DNA from: Cylindrodendrum hubeiense
Taxonomy: Eukaryota; Ascomycota; Sordariomycetes; Hypocreales; Nectriaceae
Assembly (NCBI GenBank): GCA_014621425.1
Contig: JAANBB010000542.1
Span: 1 to 23,714, forward strand
Reading direction: 5' to 3'
DNA length: 23,714 bases
Shown: piece after piece, positions 1 through 10,239 of the stretch
Position numbering within the stretch: position 1 is the first letter of the stretch
How the letters are laid out: every line of letters starts with the position of its first letter
Notes under the pieces: generated by a model
Seen by the model: the letters and a program-made list of their open reading frames with translations, nothing else
Database searches by the model: none
Told to the model about the DNA's origin: nothing
Made by a program: the position numbers and the translations under genes

Positions 1-35
1 CTCCCCCTCCTCTCCACCACACCGCACACGCATCA

Positions 36-818
36 ATGGCGCGTCGTCGCAGACCCCCGCGGGCCGGCGCCCTGACGGAGCTGCCGCCGCTCAAGATCGC
101 CGGCCAGATCGCGGCGCTGCAGGCCCTCTACTACGCGGCGTCGCTGGTGCTCTTCCTCTTCACCGCGCTCGTCGCCGGCTCCGGCTTCAGCTTCCGCCTG
201 GTGTTTGGGTGGGAGGCGGTTCGCGGCGATACCACGGCTGGGTGGATGACGGCCTTTGTGTGGTTGTTGGACGGAGGGTTGTGCATGTAAGTTGCTGTGC
301 TGTTGTTCCCCTGCTTGGTTCATCGTCGGATTGGGAAACGAGTCTTGCAAATGCGAGCGCAAGTGCAGCTTGCTTCGATGACCTACTCCAACTTACACGC
401 TTCCGTTGCTAACTTGTCCAGGGCTGTCGCTCTCGTCGTCCTCATCACCCGCAGCAAGCTCGTCCCCGACTTCGCCTTCACCGTCCACTTCCTCCACCTC
501 GTCGTCACCTCCCTCTACACCGGCCGCATCCCGCGCAACATCATGTGGTGGGCCACCATGTTCGCCTCCGCCTCCCTCTCCGCCGGCCTCGGCGTCTGGG
601 GCTGCCAGTACCGCGAGCTGCAGCCCGTCTTCTTCGGCGGCCGCCGCATCCTCGGCGCCACACCCACAGCTGCGAACCAGGCCGCTGACGGCGAGGGCGC
701 TGACGACGCCGGCCTCGAGGGCGACGAGGAGATGGGCTTCTCCAGGGGCCGCGGCCGGGGGAGGGGCAGGGACGGCGCTGGGGAATATGAGATGGCTCAG
801 ATGGAGCCCACGAGGTGA
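36..818 (+). CDS. SYS1: Sys1-family Golgi membrane protein (two exons: 36-286 and 422-818)
   Basis: Sys1 is a multispanning membrane protein of the late Golgi. In yeast and animals it is the docking receptor for the acetylated Arf-like GTPase Arl3/ARFRP1, which then recruits Arl1 and GRIP golgins. Joining 36-286 to 422-818 gives 215 residues. Four hydrophobic stretches lie at about 22-48, 68-92, 100-117 and 125-145. The family signature is clear in exon 2: SKLVPDFAFTVHF at 95-107, then HLVVTSLYTG (109-118), PRN (121-123) and WW (126-127). The splice completes the Met84 codon (AT|G). The ATG at 36 is followed by a short basic leader, then the conserved LKIAGQI. The tail after about residue 158 is hydrophilic: an acidic part, then alternating Arg-Gly near residue 200. 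CFT2 lies tail-to-tail with it. Family assignment is firm; the Golgi role is from known homologues. Confidence 0.93.
287..421 (+). other. SYS1: Intron of SYS1 (135 nt)
   Basis: Donor GTAAGT begins at 287 and acceptor TCCAG ends at 421. A branch-site match GCTAAC lies at 408-413, close to the acceptor as usual in filamentous fungi. Without removal the reading frame stops at 288-290, directly after Met84. Removing it joins the first hydrophobic half to the conserved AVALVVLITRSKLVPDF segment in frame. Confidence 0.92.
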
Positions 819-1307
819 ACGGTTCATGGCTTCTTTTGTCAAGGGATAGAATATAGGGGCTTCCCACACGTTGGAATAGCGTGCATTGCCGGGCGTTTTG
901 GGCGCTGTGTCTTGTACTGGTCCATCTTTACCCCCTCACGCGAGCTACGACGTAAAATGTCATGTCAAGGGATTTAGAGGGCACGGGAAAGGCGGTGCTT
1001 TGTTGTAATAGACGCATGTGTCATTGTTATAGTACGAAAGACCGGTTCGGTTGAATCTTAACTTTAAACGAGAGCAATACTTTGGACCCAATTGCTTTGT
1101 GTCTATCTCGACGCTTGTGTCGTCCTCTATCTTGACGGATATCCTTTCATCTGCACCTAAACGATGCCCACCACGCCATCTCCATCCATGAGCTCCTCTT
1201 TTTTTCTTCGCTTCTGTGTCTGTCCCAAATACAGAATACATACATAGCGTACAAATGCGCCGTCCCATCCCAGACTATCCCAATGGCAAAGTAAATATTG
1301 TCCCCGT
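819..1307. other. Convergent 3' intergenic region between SYS1 and CFT2
   Basis: About 490 bp between two stop codons facing each other. It should hold both 3' untranslated regions. I see no gene, RNA or repeat in it. The CFT2 side has a clear polyadenylation-type element, listed separately. At 1058-1066 there is a TAACTTTAA string, one mismatch from the published WOPR binding core, probably by chance. Confidence 0.7.
1234..1246 (-). terminator. Likely polyadenylation efficiency element of CFT2
   Basis: On the minus strand this reads TATGTATGTATTC, containing overlapping UAUGUA-type elements typical of fungal 3'-end signals. It lies 62-74 nt downstream of the CFT2 stop codon. Assignment is by motif and position only; the cleavage site is not determined. 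Confidence 0.5.
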
Positions 1308-4216
1308 CTAAGCACCTGCGACAACCGCCAGGTTGTCGTATATCACTCTGCGCACCTCGTAGAACGTCGTGCGGCGCCCGGTCGTGGGCAGGCCGACGCT
1401 CTCCACCTCAACGCGTCCTGCAGCCGTCTTGCGGACAGCGACGGTGCCGTCGACGACGAGAGTACCCTCGCCACGGAACTCGGCGCCGTGGCCCGCGGCC
1501 TGCATAGCGCGGCGGAGATCTGCAAGTCGCAAGTCACCAACGTGTAGCGGCTGGGCGGCGGACCGTACGGCCGAGACGAGGTTGGAGGGGAGAACATCGA
1601 GGGTTGGCATAAACGACGTTGCGCCGTTGGCGTTGGTGAGAGTCGTCGAAGTAGGCTCCGTCTTCTGGCGCTTGTTGGCAGCGTCTTCGTCGGCGTCGTC
1701 GAGGCGCGTGGCAAGCAGCTGGCCGGTGATGGTGACAATGCCGAGCCCGCGAACGTTCTGCCATTTGATCTTCTTGACGAGCGGATCGGCCAGCTTGACG
1801 ACCCAGGCGTTGGTGTCGACACTGGCATCAACCGAGACACCGATCTCAGGTGTGTATACATCCACGGCGCGATCGCCATTCGCACCGAGCGTCTTGCGGC
1901 AGTCCTCAGCCAGCTCGAGCGTCTCCTCCACGCCGCCGCCCACCAGGATGAGTTTGCGCGGCTGGATCAGCGGGATGAGCATGTTGAGACTGCGCTTGTC
2001 GTGCAGACCGCTAAAGTCGACAAAGGCGATGCGCAGGTTGGCCGTGATCGTCTCCGTCTGGTACACGAGCTTGCATGGGCCGCTAGGCTCTTCAGTCTCA
2101 GTGTCCTCAACAGCGTCGAGCTCATCCGGTACGAAGCCATCGCCAGCAGCACCGCCCTCGGCGTCGTCCACGGATCCTGCGCGTGCCTGGTTCCGCTTGT
2201 TGGCACCGGGGCCGTTTTTCACCACGTCGTCCCACTTGCGCTTCTTGCCCAGCTTGTCGTCCATGGCCGCCAGGTTGGCAGCGTCTGCATTATCCTCCTC
2301 CTTCTCTTCCGCTCGCAGGTAGTCCTCGGGTCGGATCAGCTCTCCAAAGTCGTCGTTGCGTCTCCTCCGGATCGCCATCGGGAACGACCTCTCCCTGCCC
2401 TTCTTCCCGCGCGAGTCAAAGTCGTACACGCCCTTCTTCTTGATGAGCACGTTGATGCCGAGGTCTTCATCCTTGAGAACCACGTTCTTGCGGCCCACTT
2501 GGCCAAGGGTGGTCGACACATTCAAGGCCTTTCCTTGCTGTTCGCCGTCGTCGTCTTCTGAATCGGATGAGGACTCGGACGAGGCGTCGTCCACAACGTC
2601 GGCTGATGCTTCTAAAGCCAACGCTCCACCGCTCTGCTGTGTCGCCTGAAGTTGTCTCTGTGTGGCCAACCATTGCTGGTACACAGATAGCTCCTCGCCC
2701 TCAAGAGCCTGGCGCTGGGCCTCTCTGACTTCCAACTCTCGGCCACCAGCGTACACAAGTTCGATATTATCTCCGCTGTTGTTCTGCTCCACAGCAACAC
2801 CATCTCTTTTCTCCTTCCACCAGTCCCATAGCGTCCTCGCAATTGAGGGCTTGTCGTCCTTTGCCAAACCAGGTTTGTCCGTCAAGATAACCAAGTTCCT
2901 TGAGTCCTTCGCCAGTCCTTTGATCAGATCCTTGGAAAATCCCCATTCGATGCTGGTGTCGCTCGCCAGGATAACACGACCCTCGCTCGCAACGTTTTCC
3001 GAACTGCGGCTCAGCAACCGCTCGATCTGGGCCTTGCGCTCCAGCAACCGCAGGTACTTGAAATCCAACGGTCCACCCTCCTTCTTTCCAGTTGCACCGT
3101 TGACCTTTCGCTGGTCCTCAGCAAAGGCTTCAAATTCCTGGACGATGCTGTCGTCCATCCACTCGAGCATACTTCGCGCGTATCGCATCGTGCTAGACAT
3201 GTTGCGTCCCGCAAGATACAGCTTCGCTGACTTGAGGACGCTCTCTGGAGAGGCAGCATCGGCCCTCCACGCATGCTCTAGGAGATATGATAGCTCCAGT
3301 ACTCGGGCGCTGGAGTCCACCGGGATCAGCACAGTTCCTCCCCGCGTAACACAAGCCTTGATAGTGTCAATCAACTGCTCATCTCGCTTGGTACGACCTC
3401 CAGCTTGACCATTACTATCCGATCCACGAGTGCTGCAAATCAAAGCTGTAGGCTTGCGCAACTGCTCGATAACCTCGGCACCGCCACCTCCAGCACCTCC
3501 CAGCCAGGCAGCACCCGCAAAGACATTCTCACGGGCCTGGTTCCAGTCCACCGCATACACAATAGACTCCAAGCCATGCTGGATGTGCCATATCGTGCCA
3601 CCGAGGGTATGTCCGGAATTGTATGCTGTAATGGTCAACCCATTGAGAGGGGGGGAAAAGGGAGAGGGGATAGGTTGATGCGGTTGTGAGTATTTAAGAG
3701 GTTGAATAAGAGAAAAGTATCGCGCAATATCCTCGGGGGTCGGGGACTGTAGTAGGAGGTTCTGTGAGTTCGCCGCAGTCTGAGAGAACGAATATGCCGA
3801 CTCGGAGAGCCAGCTCTGCGGGATGGTCGTCGCGGCCGCAGGCGTCGATGAATAAAGGTCCTGGGTAAGGGTTCGGCCCAAATCGATGACTGGTCGCGTC
3901 GCATAAACGGGAATGCGCGTAAACTGAGGAATATTCTTGCAGCAATGGGCGTATGCGGCAAGATGCGACGCCGTCGCGTGGGTGACGAGAATCAGCGAAA
4001 GGGTTGTGACTTGTCTGCGAGCGCCGGTCAGTATCATCGCGTTGCTACCCGCACATCTGTCGGCGCATACTTCTCTATCTCCTTGAGCTTCTCGATATCA
4101 AACGACTCGTCCCAGCCCAGATCGATGAGGATCTTGACCCCTCCATCGAGCTCGAGGAGAGACTGCGAGGCGACCGAGTCGGAGAGGGCGCCCTGGAGCG
4201 GGCAGAATGTGAACAT
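1308..4216 (-). CDS. CFT2: Cleavage and polyadenylation factor subunit Cft2/CPSF-100 (exons 4216-4071 and 4014-1308)
   Basis: Cft2 (Ydh1, animal CPSF-100) is a scaffold subunit of the nuclear cleavage and polyadenylation factor and partners the endonuclease Ysh1/CPSF-73. The spliced product is 950 aa, within the family range. It opens with the conserved MFTFCPLQGALSD and a metallo-beta-lactamase fold (LIDLGWDESF at 30-39). The canonical HxHxDH metal motif is degenerate, reading HATASH at 61-66, as expected for this inactive paralogue. RIPVYATRPVIDLGRTL follows, then the beta-CASP part (LIPVDSSARVLELSYLLEH near 275-295). A Ser/Asp/Glu-rich linker lies near 515-540. A second conserved block begins near residue 700 (YQTETIT...IAFVDFSGL, PRKLILVGG), followed by the CPSF100 C-terminal domain. 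The ATG at 4216 is chosen because MFTF is the conserved family start. It is tail-to-tail with SYS1. Confidence 0.95.
4015..4070 (-). other. CFT2: Intron of CFT2 (56 nt)
   Basis: On the minus strand the donor is GTATGC (from 4070), the branch-site match is TACTGAC, and the acceptor is CTCGCAG (ending 4015). Splicing joins GAG-AA to A-CAA, giving IEKQVTTLSLIL, the expected run between the first beta-strands and the degenerate metal motif. Alternative donors GTGCGG and GTAGCA a few bases further in would leave extra residues and do not restore the family alignment. Confidence 0.88.
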
Positions 4217-5249
4217 GGTGGGCGCTGCGCGGGGGTATTAGATGGATCTCGTAAGCATGATCGCAGTGGATTATCGATTGTGAAATAGATGGAAATGCTG
4301 AGTGTCCCGTTGCCTAGGGCGCTGTCGTCATGACGTTTGGGGGCAACAATGAACTCCCGAGTCGCGTGGAAAGCTTCCAAGAATCCTGGCTTAGATCCAG
4401 CCTAGTGCAAGGGGAGCTGTGGACTCGGGTCGGGTCGGCGGAACTATTCTGCGACTTACACCGATGGCTACCCTGTACTTTGCCCAAACTACACTGCAGC
4501 TTCACTTTCGGTGTCGCCCTGCGTCACACTGTCCGCTAGAGGGAGAGGGGAGGGAACAATTGGCTTCTGGGTGCACATCTTATTGGTTGAATGGGGGGCC
4601 GGGAAAGTGAAGTCGGTTAAGATGTTGAGTGTAGACTGTAGTAGTGAGAATGAAAGATATTCGCCATGGTCAAATATCGTCCCCATCCCGCAATGGTTAG
4701 GTAGCACAATACCTATATGTCCCTTTCCAACCTGTTACCCAGCATGTCACACTGACCCCCTCGTAATTACAGGAGCAGTGCAGTTGTGATTTCGGGACAG
4801 TTATCAAACCACCCACAACACATGGAAGCTCACTTTGACGGTGCTCCACAGCGGCCTCATCTTCGAATGTGCAGAACAACACTGGATGGATGCCGTCGTA
4901 AAATTGGACGGCATCTCTGGCAATTTAAGTTTTTAGTTTCGTATCCAAGTCAACTACGCCTATTTAGTTGTGTCAATCGATAGCGTCTAAATAGTACACA
5001 TCGGCTATATCCATCGCCTCAACACCAAAAATTCTCACCCCCTAATTGCTCCACTCAAGATACACCCAACCACTAACCGTCAATGACACTCCGTCCATAG
5101 AGTCCGCACAGCCCCAATGCATCTATCGACTTTCACCTGATACTATCATGGGCCTAACAAAGTTACTATTCCTAGAACACACACCTCAGCCAGCCGCGCA
5201 ACCCCAACGCCATGAAACGAAACCCTTGACCGGAAATACCACGTCCAAT
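4217..5249. other. Intergenic region: CFT2 5' side, no gene recognised
   Basis: Non-coding DNA on the 5' side of CFT2, which should include its promoter. All six frames are broken by frequent stops. The part from about 4880 to 5240 is more AT-rich than its surroundings. No tRNA, snRNA or intact repeat is recognisable. TTTAAGTTT at 4924-4932 is one mismatch from the WOPR core TTAAAGTTT, not enough to call a site. Confidence 0.6.
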
Positions 5250-5570
5250 TACGACGTCGCCTATTAGGCGACGGAGTTTACCGCCCTTCTAGAGCTGATA
5301 GTCTTGCTAAACTATCGGCGCCCTCCCCGCTGAATTCCTTCATCCCCCCGCCCAACGGCTAGGGTGACGCGGCCTCCGCGCGGCGCCAGCTCCTCACCAG
5401 CTCCTCGGTACAAACGGGGCCTTTGAACAGGAATAGGGATACCAACAGAAATCGACTGAGAAATGCGGTTGCAGGGACCCCACCAGGGGAGCGTTAATTT
5501 ATCAGCGACACTCGGTGCTGGGAAACACCACCACCCCCGGACTGGCTAGGCCGCCGTCGTAAGCTTATCT
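5250..5570. repeat. Probable remnant of a dispersed repeat or transposon
   Basis: A perfect 7-bp inverted repeat CGTCGCC/GGCGACG with loop TATTA lies at 5255-5273. A second stem, GCTGATAGT/ACTATCGGC with an 8-nt loop, lies at 5292-5317. On the minus strand, codons 5493-5362 and 5358-5281 form one frame broken only by a TAG at 5361-5359, and the codons look coding-like. The combination of terminal-type palindrome and broken frame suggests a decayed or non-autonomous element. Outer edges are approximate; no target-site duplication was found. The family is not identified. Confidence 0.35.
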
Positions 5571-6011
5571 GCAACCTAGTATCAATCTCACCATAGGCAT
5601 GCGACCACGAAACAAATGCTCAAACGATTGCTGTCCATAAGCTGCTTGTATTGCTATGTAGACTACAACATACGTGAAGTAACCATTGAATCGTCCCCGA
5701 CGATATCCCAAACACCGTAATCAACCAGTGTGTACATTTGGTACATGACCGGCCTTACAAACAAAACACCAATCCCCTTAGACGGTCGTGATAGTATCCC
5801 GCTGAATGCAACCGCAGCAAGCCCCTCTGGCTGCCGCCCTGTAAAAGTCCAGACGCCGTAACAATGCATAGGAGAGACATGACAAGAAAAGTGCAATGCA
5901 ATGCTGAACCATCCCGTGAGTTTTCTCTGAGCAATCGCCCAAATCCATCCTCCAAAACACCAATGGAACTCAGTTCTCAGGCTCGAGGCCAAGTGAATCG
6001 TTCTCGTCTCC
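5571..6011. other. 3' flank of PAC2
   Basis: About 440 bp downstream of the PAC2 stop on the minus strand. It contains no convincing reading frame or RNA gene and is best read as the PAC2 3' untranslated region and terminator. Around 5670 the minus strand reads TATGTTGTAG, a loose match to a fungal 3'-end element. Confidence 0.5.
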
Positions 6012-7334
6012 CTAGATGCAGAACTTGCGATCCAGCATTCTCAATGCCCGCGTATCCTCCGTCACGCCACCCTTCTCCAGGCCGCAGATGCCGTTAGTCC
6101 TGGGGCTGCTGCCCGCACTGCCGCTGGTAGCGGGGTTGGCACTGCCAGGCTCGCTGCTGGCAGGGGTGGGATGCAGGAGGGCCGACAAGCTGGCCTTGTT
6201 ACCGCTGGTTGTAGGCACATCCGCTGAGTGGGAGCTCCGGGGTGGGCTGACGCTCAGGGCGCGGTTGGGAGGAGTGCTGATTGCCGCCAGTGAGTTGCTT
6301 GAAGCTCCGCTAGTGAGAGCACCGAGAGCAGGCAGCGGGCCCTGTTGGCCCCGGTTGCCCGTGTTAAGGCGAGGATCGACCATGGCGCTCTGGGCAGCAG
6401 CCTGGAGATGCTCACGAGGCGAGCCCTGTCGAGGAGGCAGCGGTGCGTGGGTGTAGTGAGGCGAAGGATGTTGGGGGTAAGATGGGTGCTGTGCTGGCTT
6501 CGAGTGCGGAGGCGGGAGAGTTGCTCGCTGATCGTAATGTGGCGGTGGTGCCTGGGCGTATTGCGGAGGAGGCAGCTGAGCCTGGGAGACATGGGGAGGG
6601 AGTTGATGGTGGCCGTTCGGAGGGTAAGGAGCCACGTAGTGGCTGTAGGGAGGTGTCGCCACGGGCGAAGGAGGCCAGCCGTAGCCAGGCTGTCCATACT
6701 GCTGCGGGTAAGGGTGGTGATGGGGGTGTTGAGGCGCGACCATGAAAGGAGGCTGTTGCATCGGTGCTCGTGTAAGGGCGGGAGTCGGGTTGGACTCTCC
6801 CATGCTCGATTCGGGGTACATGCCCTTGACGGGGACGATGCCTCGCAGAGAGGGATCGGAGGTCGGCTGAGGAAGATCGGGCTGACCGGGTTGCGGTCGG
6901 GAGTAGTAAGAGATGAGGTGAAGGTGCTGGCCGGTAGAAGTGGTTATGCTGAAAGACTGCTTCATGAGACCATCGGCCTTGTATCGGTATCCCTCGGGCT
7001 CGCCATCGTCTTGGTCTTCGTCGCTACCGCGTCCAGAGTCGGGAGTCTTGCCAGCGTTCCGTCGGCCGGAGAAGCCACCACCTCGCTTGCCCTCCATCTC
7101 TCGGTAGGTCAAGAAGCTGCCGGACACTCGGCTGGCGCTCCAGGACTTGCCGTCGGTCCATCGTCGCATGCCGGCCTCCCGCTCATCCCACACAAAGACG
7201 GAGCCAGATCGAATTGATTGCCTCTCCTTCTCCGAGAGTCGTCGCTGGACCCGAGGCAAGACGCCGAGGCGGCAAGCCTCAAACAGCCGGATGGCGTCGG
7301 CGGGTGTTCGTACGTAGCCGTGGTAAGTTTCCAT
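6012..7334 (-). CDS. pac2: WOPR-domain transcription regulator, Pac2 subfamily (Gti1/Pac2 family)
   Basis: Fungal regulators of the Gti1/Pac2 (WOPR) family bind DNA and control developmental switches: Wor1 in Candida, Ryp1 in Histoplasma, Sge1 in Fusarium, and Pac2 for sexual development in fission yeast. This 440-aa product opens METYHGYVRTPADAIRLFEA, the Pac2-type first half, with VFVWDEREAGMRRWTDGKSW at 46-65 and GSFLTYREMEG at 72-82. A short charged linker follows, then the second half at about 116-144 (YRYKADGLMKQSFSI...LHLISYY). RRLS at 31-34 fits a protein kinase A site, a feature conserved in the family. From about 146 the protein is rich in Pro, Gln, His and Ser, ending in EDTRALRMLDRKFCI. 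The frame runs three codons upstream but without ATG, so the ATG at 7334 is used. The coding region has no intron. The subfamily call is by overall likeness. Confidence 0.93.
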   Translation of the reverse strand: METYHGYVRTPADAIRLFEACRLGVLPRVQRRLSEKERQSIRSGSVFVWDEREAGMRRWTDGKSWSASRVSGSFLTYREMEGKRGGGFSGRRNAGKTPDSGRGSDEDQDDGEPEGYRYKADGLMKQSFSITTSTGQHLHLISYYSRPQPGQPDLPQPTSDPSLRGIVPVKGMYPESSMGESNPTPALTRAPMQQPPFMVAPQHPHHHPYPQQYGQPGYGWPPSPVATPPYSHYVAPYPPNGHHQLPPHVSQAQLPPPQYAQAPPPHYDQRATLPPPHSKPAQHPSYPQHPSPHYTHAPLPPRQGSPREHLQAAAQSAMVDPRLNTGNRGQQGPLPALGALTSGASSNSLAAISTPPNRALSVSPPRSSHSADVPTTSGNKASLSALLHPTPASSEPGSANPATSGSAGSSPRTNGICGLEKGGVTEDTRALRMLDRKFCI

Positions 7335-7393
7335 CTTGTCCAAGAGGATAGGGTCTGAATTCTGTAGTTGCCGCAGCTTGGCGGTTGTAAGTG

Positions 7394-7415
7394 CTCCTGT
7401 GCGTAAGCGCAGGAG
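7394..7415 (-). other. Small hairpin in the PAC2 leader
   Basis: CTCCTG and CAGGAG are separated by ten bases, with two more possible pairs inside. The hairpin lies 60-81 nt before the PAC2 start codon, in the predicted leader. Whether it acts on translation is unknown. Confidence 0.3.
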
Positions 7416-7433
7416 CTGACGGGCGTAATGGCC

Positions 7434-7439
7434 TTTATA
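7434..7439 (-). promoter_or_regulatory. Possible TATA box of PAC2
   Basis: The minus strand reads TTCTTATAAAGGCC here, a good TATAAA match about 100 nt before the ATG. It would give a short leader of roughly 60-75 nt. A longer leader from an upstream promoter with a 5' UTR intron is also possible, so this may be one of several starts. Confidence 0.4.
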
Positions 7440-9300
7440 AGAAGATTCCCCCGTGAGAACTAGTGTCGACTTCCACGCGGCGCCCCACCAGATCTAATCG
7501 GGCCAGGACTGGAAGCGGATATGCGTATTTACTGGCGTCGGCTCCACAACGGCCAAAAACTGAGCGGAATTTGTCCACGTCTCCACCGATGGAAGCGGGC
7601 GTGCTGGTTAGGTTTCTTGGCGTTTCTGGGAGGGTTGGCAGCGAGAGCTTAGACAAGCCAGGTGCGGCAAAAGTCGAAACGCGGCGAGGTAATGAAAATC
7701 ACCCGGGGGTGTCGTCGGATTGTGGGTGGGTTCAATTGCTGCCGGGACTAGTTGGATGATGACGAGTCAGTATGGAGGGCCAGTGTTGGATGATCACAGC
7801 AGGCTTGGCAGAAGCTTGGCAACATATACATCCACGGCCGACGAGGATAAGAGCAAGCACAGAGATGGGCAAAAAGCGTGCAAGGGTGACGGGGATGAGT
7901 ACGTGGGAGCAGCGCGTATGCCATATATACTGCTGATACAACGCGCACGCCCGTACATGCAGCACCGCAACACCCATTGTCAGCGACAGGGGTTGGAGCC
8001 TCGATTCCCTTGCGGAAGAGTGCCGTCGGAGCCGATCCAGTGGGGGATCCACTCGACTAAAATTTCCCTGAGATTGAGTGTGTTTGCCGCTTGGCGATGT
8101 GCATGACGACGTCCAAGAACCGCCAACGAGCCTCTGGGGTAATCCCACACTCTTGGCACCGGAGGCACCGACTGAGCGAGGAGCCAGCGGTCGAGGAAAC
8201 GGATCTTCAGGGAAATAGATGCGGCTCCGAGCACTGTCAGGCACTACTGTCAAGCACCGCCAAGCACTGACAGGAGCGCTGATGTGGCCAAGCAACGAAG
8301 GAATTCAGACTCGCCCCATGCGCTCAGCCGCCTCACCCATGGGGCGGGCTTCGAGCCGGGATCATCGAGTGCCAAAAACCGAGGGAAAACGCACGAGACC
8401 TGAGACGAAGACTTACGTACCTGTTGATAGGGCGTGGGGATCGGGGATCGGGGACGCGGCTTTCTGCGTACGGACTTGGCGGTTTGGTGCGACAGGTAAC
8501 GGCGGTGCAACAAGGTCAAGAGAGGTCGGGAATAGAAAGTTGGCCAAGAACTGGATTAACAGGGTCTCTTTGAACGTGTCCTTGGACAAGCACGGAATGG
8601 GGGGCCAAGAGCTAGATAAGGTTGCAAAGACCGGTCACCAAAGGGAAAATTGAGGATGGGCGCTGGATAACTCGGCGACACATGGCCGGCCGTGTGGAGA
8701 AGGACGGAGCACGGCAGAGCCAAGAGGGAGTGTGAGTGTCTAGAGGGTGTGCGCGATGTGCGCGATGCCCCTGGGGCGTGTCAGTGGGCGAGCAGGGGGG
8801 CGTGATCGCAGCCAGAGTTGCGAGGGTTGGTCAGGACAAGCTTTTGGAAGCCGGCCCACCATCAAGGGGCCAAGAGTGAGGGATGACGCTGCAGGGCGCG
8901 ACAGGGCAGCGGAATGTGGGAATGCAGCCAGAGAGGGCGAGGGGCCTAGAAGGGGAGGCGGAAGAAGCGGCGCGCAAGCTTACCACTGGTGTCTCGAGTC
9001 CGTCGGGGTGTAGTTGGGGAGCTGCGAGTCTGGAACACCGAGAGGCTGGCTGTGGTGTTGCGAATCGACGATAAGTCGTGGATAAGTCGTGGGGGAGGCG
9101 CTCACTGGTCCGTCCGCCCATCCATCTGGCGCTGGTACTGGTGTTGTGCTGCTGGATGTGCGCCCTCGTCCGGCCTATACTGCCGCGAGGGTTTTTCTGG
9201 GTGAGGTTTGAGGGGGTCTAGTTAAGGTGGGAAAGTAAGACTTGCGCCTTTTCTCCGGCCCATTGCTTGTTTTTTTTGTTTATTTATTTTTCGCCTCAGG
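7440..9300 (-). promoter_or_regulatory. Proximal upstream region of PAC2
   Basis: No gene recognised on either strand. The minus strand carries two strong donor-like sites, GTAAGC from 8983 and GTACGT/GTAAGT from 8420/8416. A good acceptor (TACTGAC branch about 30 nt before CGGCAG, ending 7739) lies downstream. A T-rich tract at 9271-9291 (A-rich on the minus strand) could mark an upstream promoter. Short duplications occur at 8749-8766 (GTGCGCGAT twice) and 9070-9091 (GATAAGTCGTG twice). An inverted CTGTCAG/CTGACAG pair lies at 8244-8273. Confidence 0.4.
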
Positions 9301-10210
9301 AACCGCCACTTTGCTAAGATTGTCTGCTGCGTGAGCTATGCTTGTTCATCGAACTCACTGGAATTCTTTGCCAGCGCTGATGTAAGTGCAGTGCCGCGCA
9401 TCCTGTTCCCGTTCCCGATCCTCAAATCCTCAATCCCAGTGTGTGCCCCCGTACGGCACCCCAGATCCGGCCGTCAGTGCGTGTATTTGACCAGGACCCA
9501 GACGGACCAGACTATCCTCCAACCGGGCGACATCTAATAGCCGCCTTTCCGGTCTCCTACATGCTGGTGTCACAGAATCGGCTCCTGACGACATCGATAG
9601 TGACCATGAACCCCAAGCGATGGCGTCTGCTACGTACTATTTGAGCGCTGCGCCGGATAACGAACGCTAGCCTAGCCCCGTCAAATCAGAAACTCGCGCT
9701 GCTTCTTTATTCGCTTTGAGTCAAGCAAGGGAGAGAGGCGACGCAGACGGTCTCTAAACGGGGAGCCGGCAAGAGGGGAAAAGAAAAGATGGGGACATGG
9801 GCCGTCAGAGCCACAAAGAGAGATAAACTCGCACGAACAAAAGAACCAAAGAGGCGGGTGGAGCGGAGGATTTCAAACCTCATACATGCTACTACAGCTA
9901 CATATGCACACTGCAGTGCAGATTGCAGCAGATATTACAGCACCCCAGAGAGGCGCAGACTGAGCCTTGGCTTTTCTGACACTTTCCAGAGCATGACCTC
10001 TGCTGCCATCCGCTAGGAATTGTGGTGTAGGTACGCGCGTCCGTGTGTGTCATTGTCAGCAAGCTTAATTTTTGTTTTGTTGCATGCTCTCTTCACTCTC
10101 TTTCCTCTGACCGCAACAAGGGCTTTTTTGGCCTTCATACCCTCTGAGCGCCATACGGGGGCCAGAACCTCGACCGCTTGCTCATTGCGACATGGAACTC
10201 TCCGTGAAAA

Positions 10211-10239
10211 GGGGGGGCGTGTGCGTGTCCCCCCCCCCC
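10211..10239. repeat. G7 and C11 runs forming a perfect hairpin
   Basis: A run of seven G (10211-10217) is followed by 11 nt and then eleven C (10229-10239). The runs can pair as a 7-bp GC stem. Homopolymer length here is also prone to sequencing error. Confidence 0.7.

Noticed and set aside
1369..3408. Several plus-strand frames of 180-320 codons
   Set aside because: These are antisense shadows of the GC-rich CFT2 coding region.
5110..5160. TPP riboswitch-like ACCTGAT string
   Set aside because: The partner CTGAGA helix and the conserved 3' part are missing, and no thiamine gene is nearby.
6345..7217. Long plus-strand frame of 290 codons
   Set aside because: It is a shadow of PAC2 on the opposite strand, and PAC2 has strong family support.
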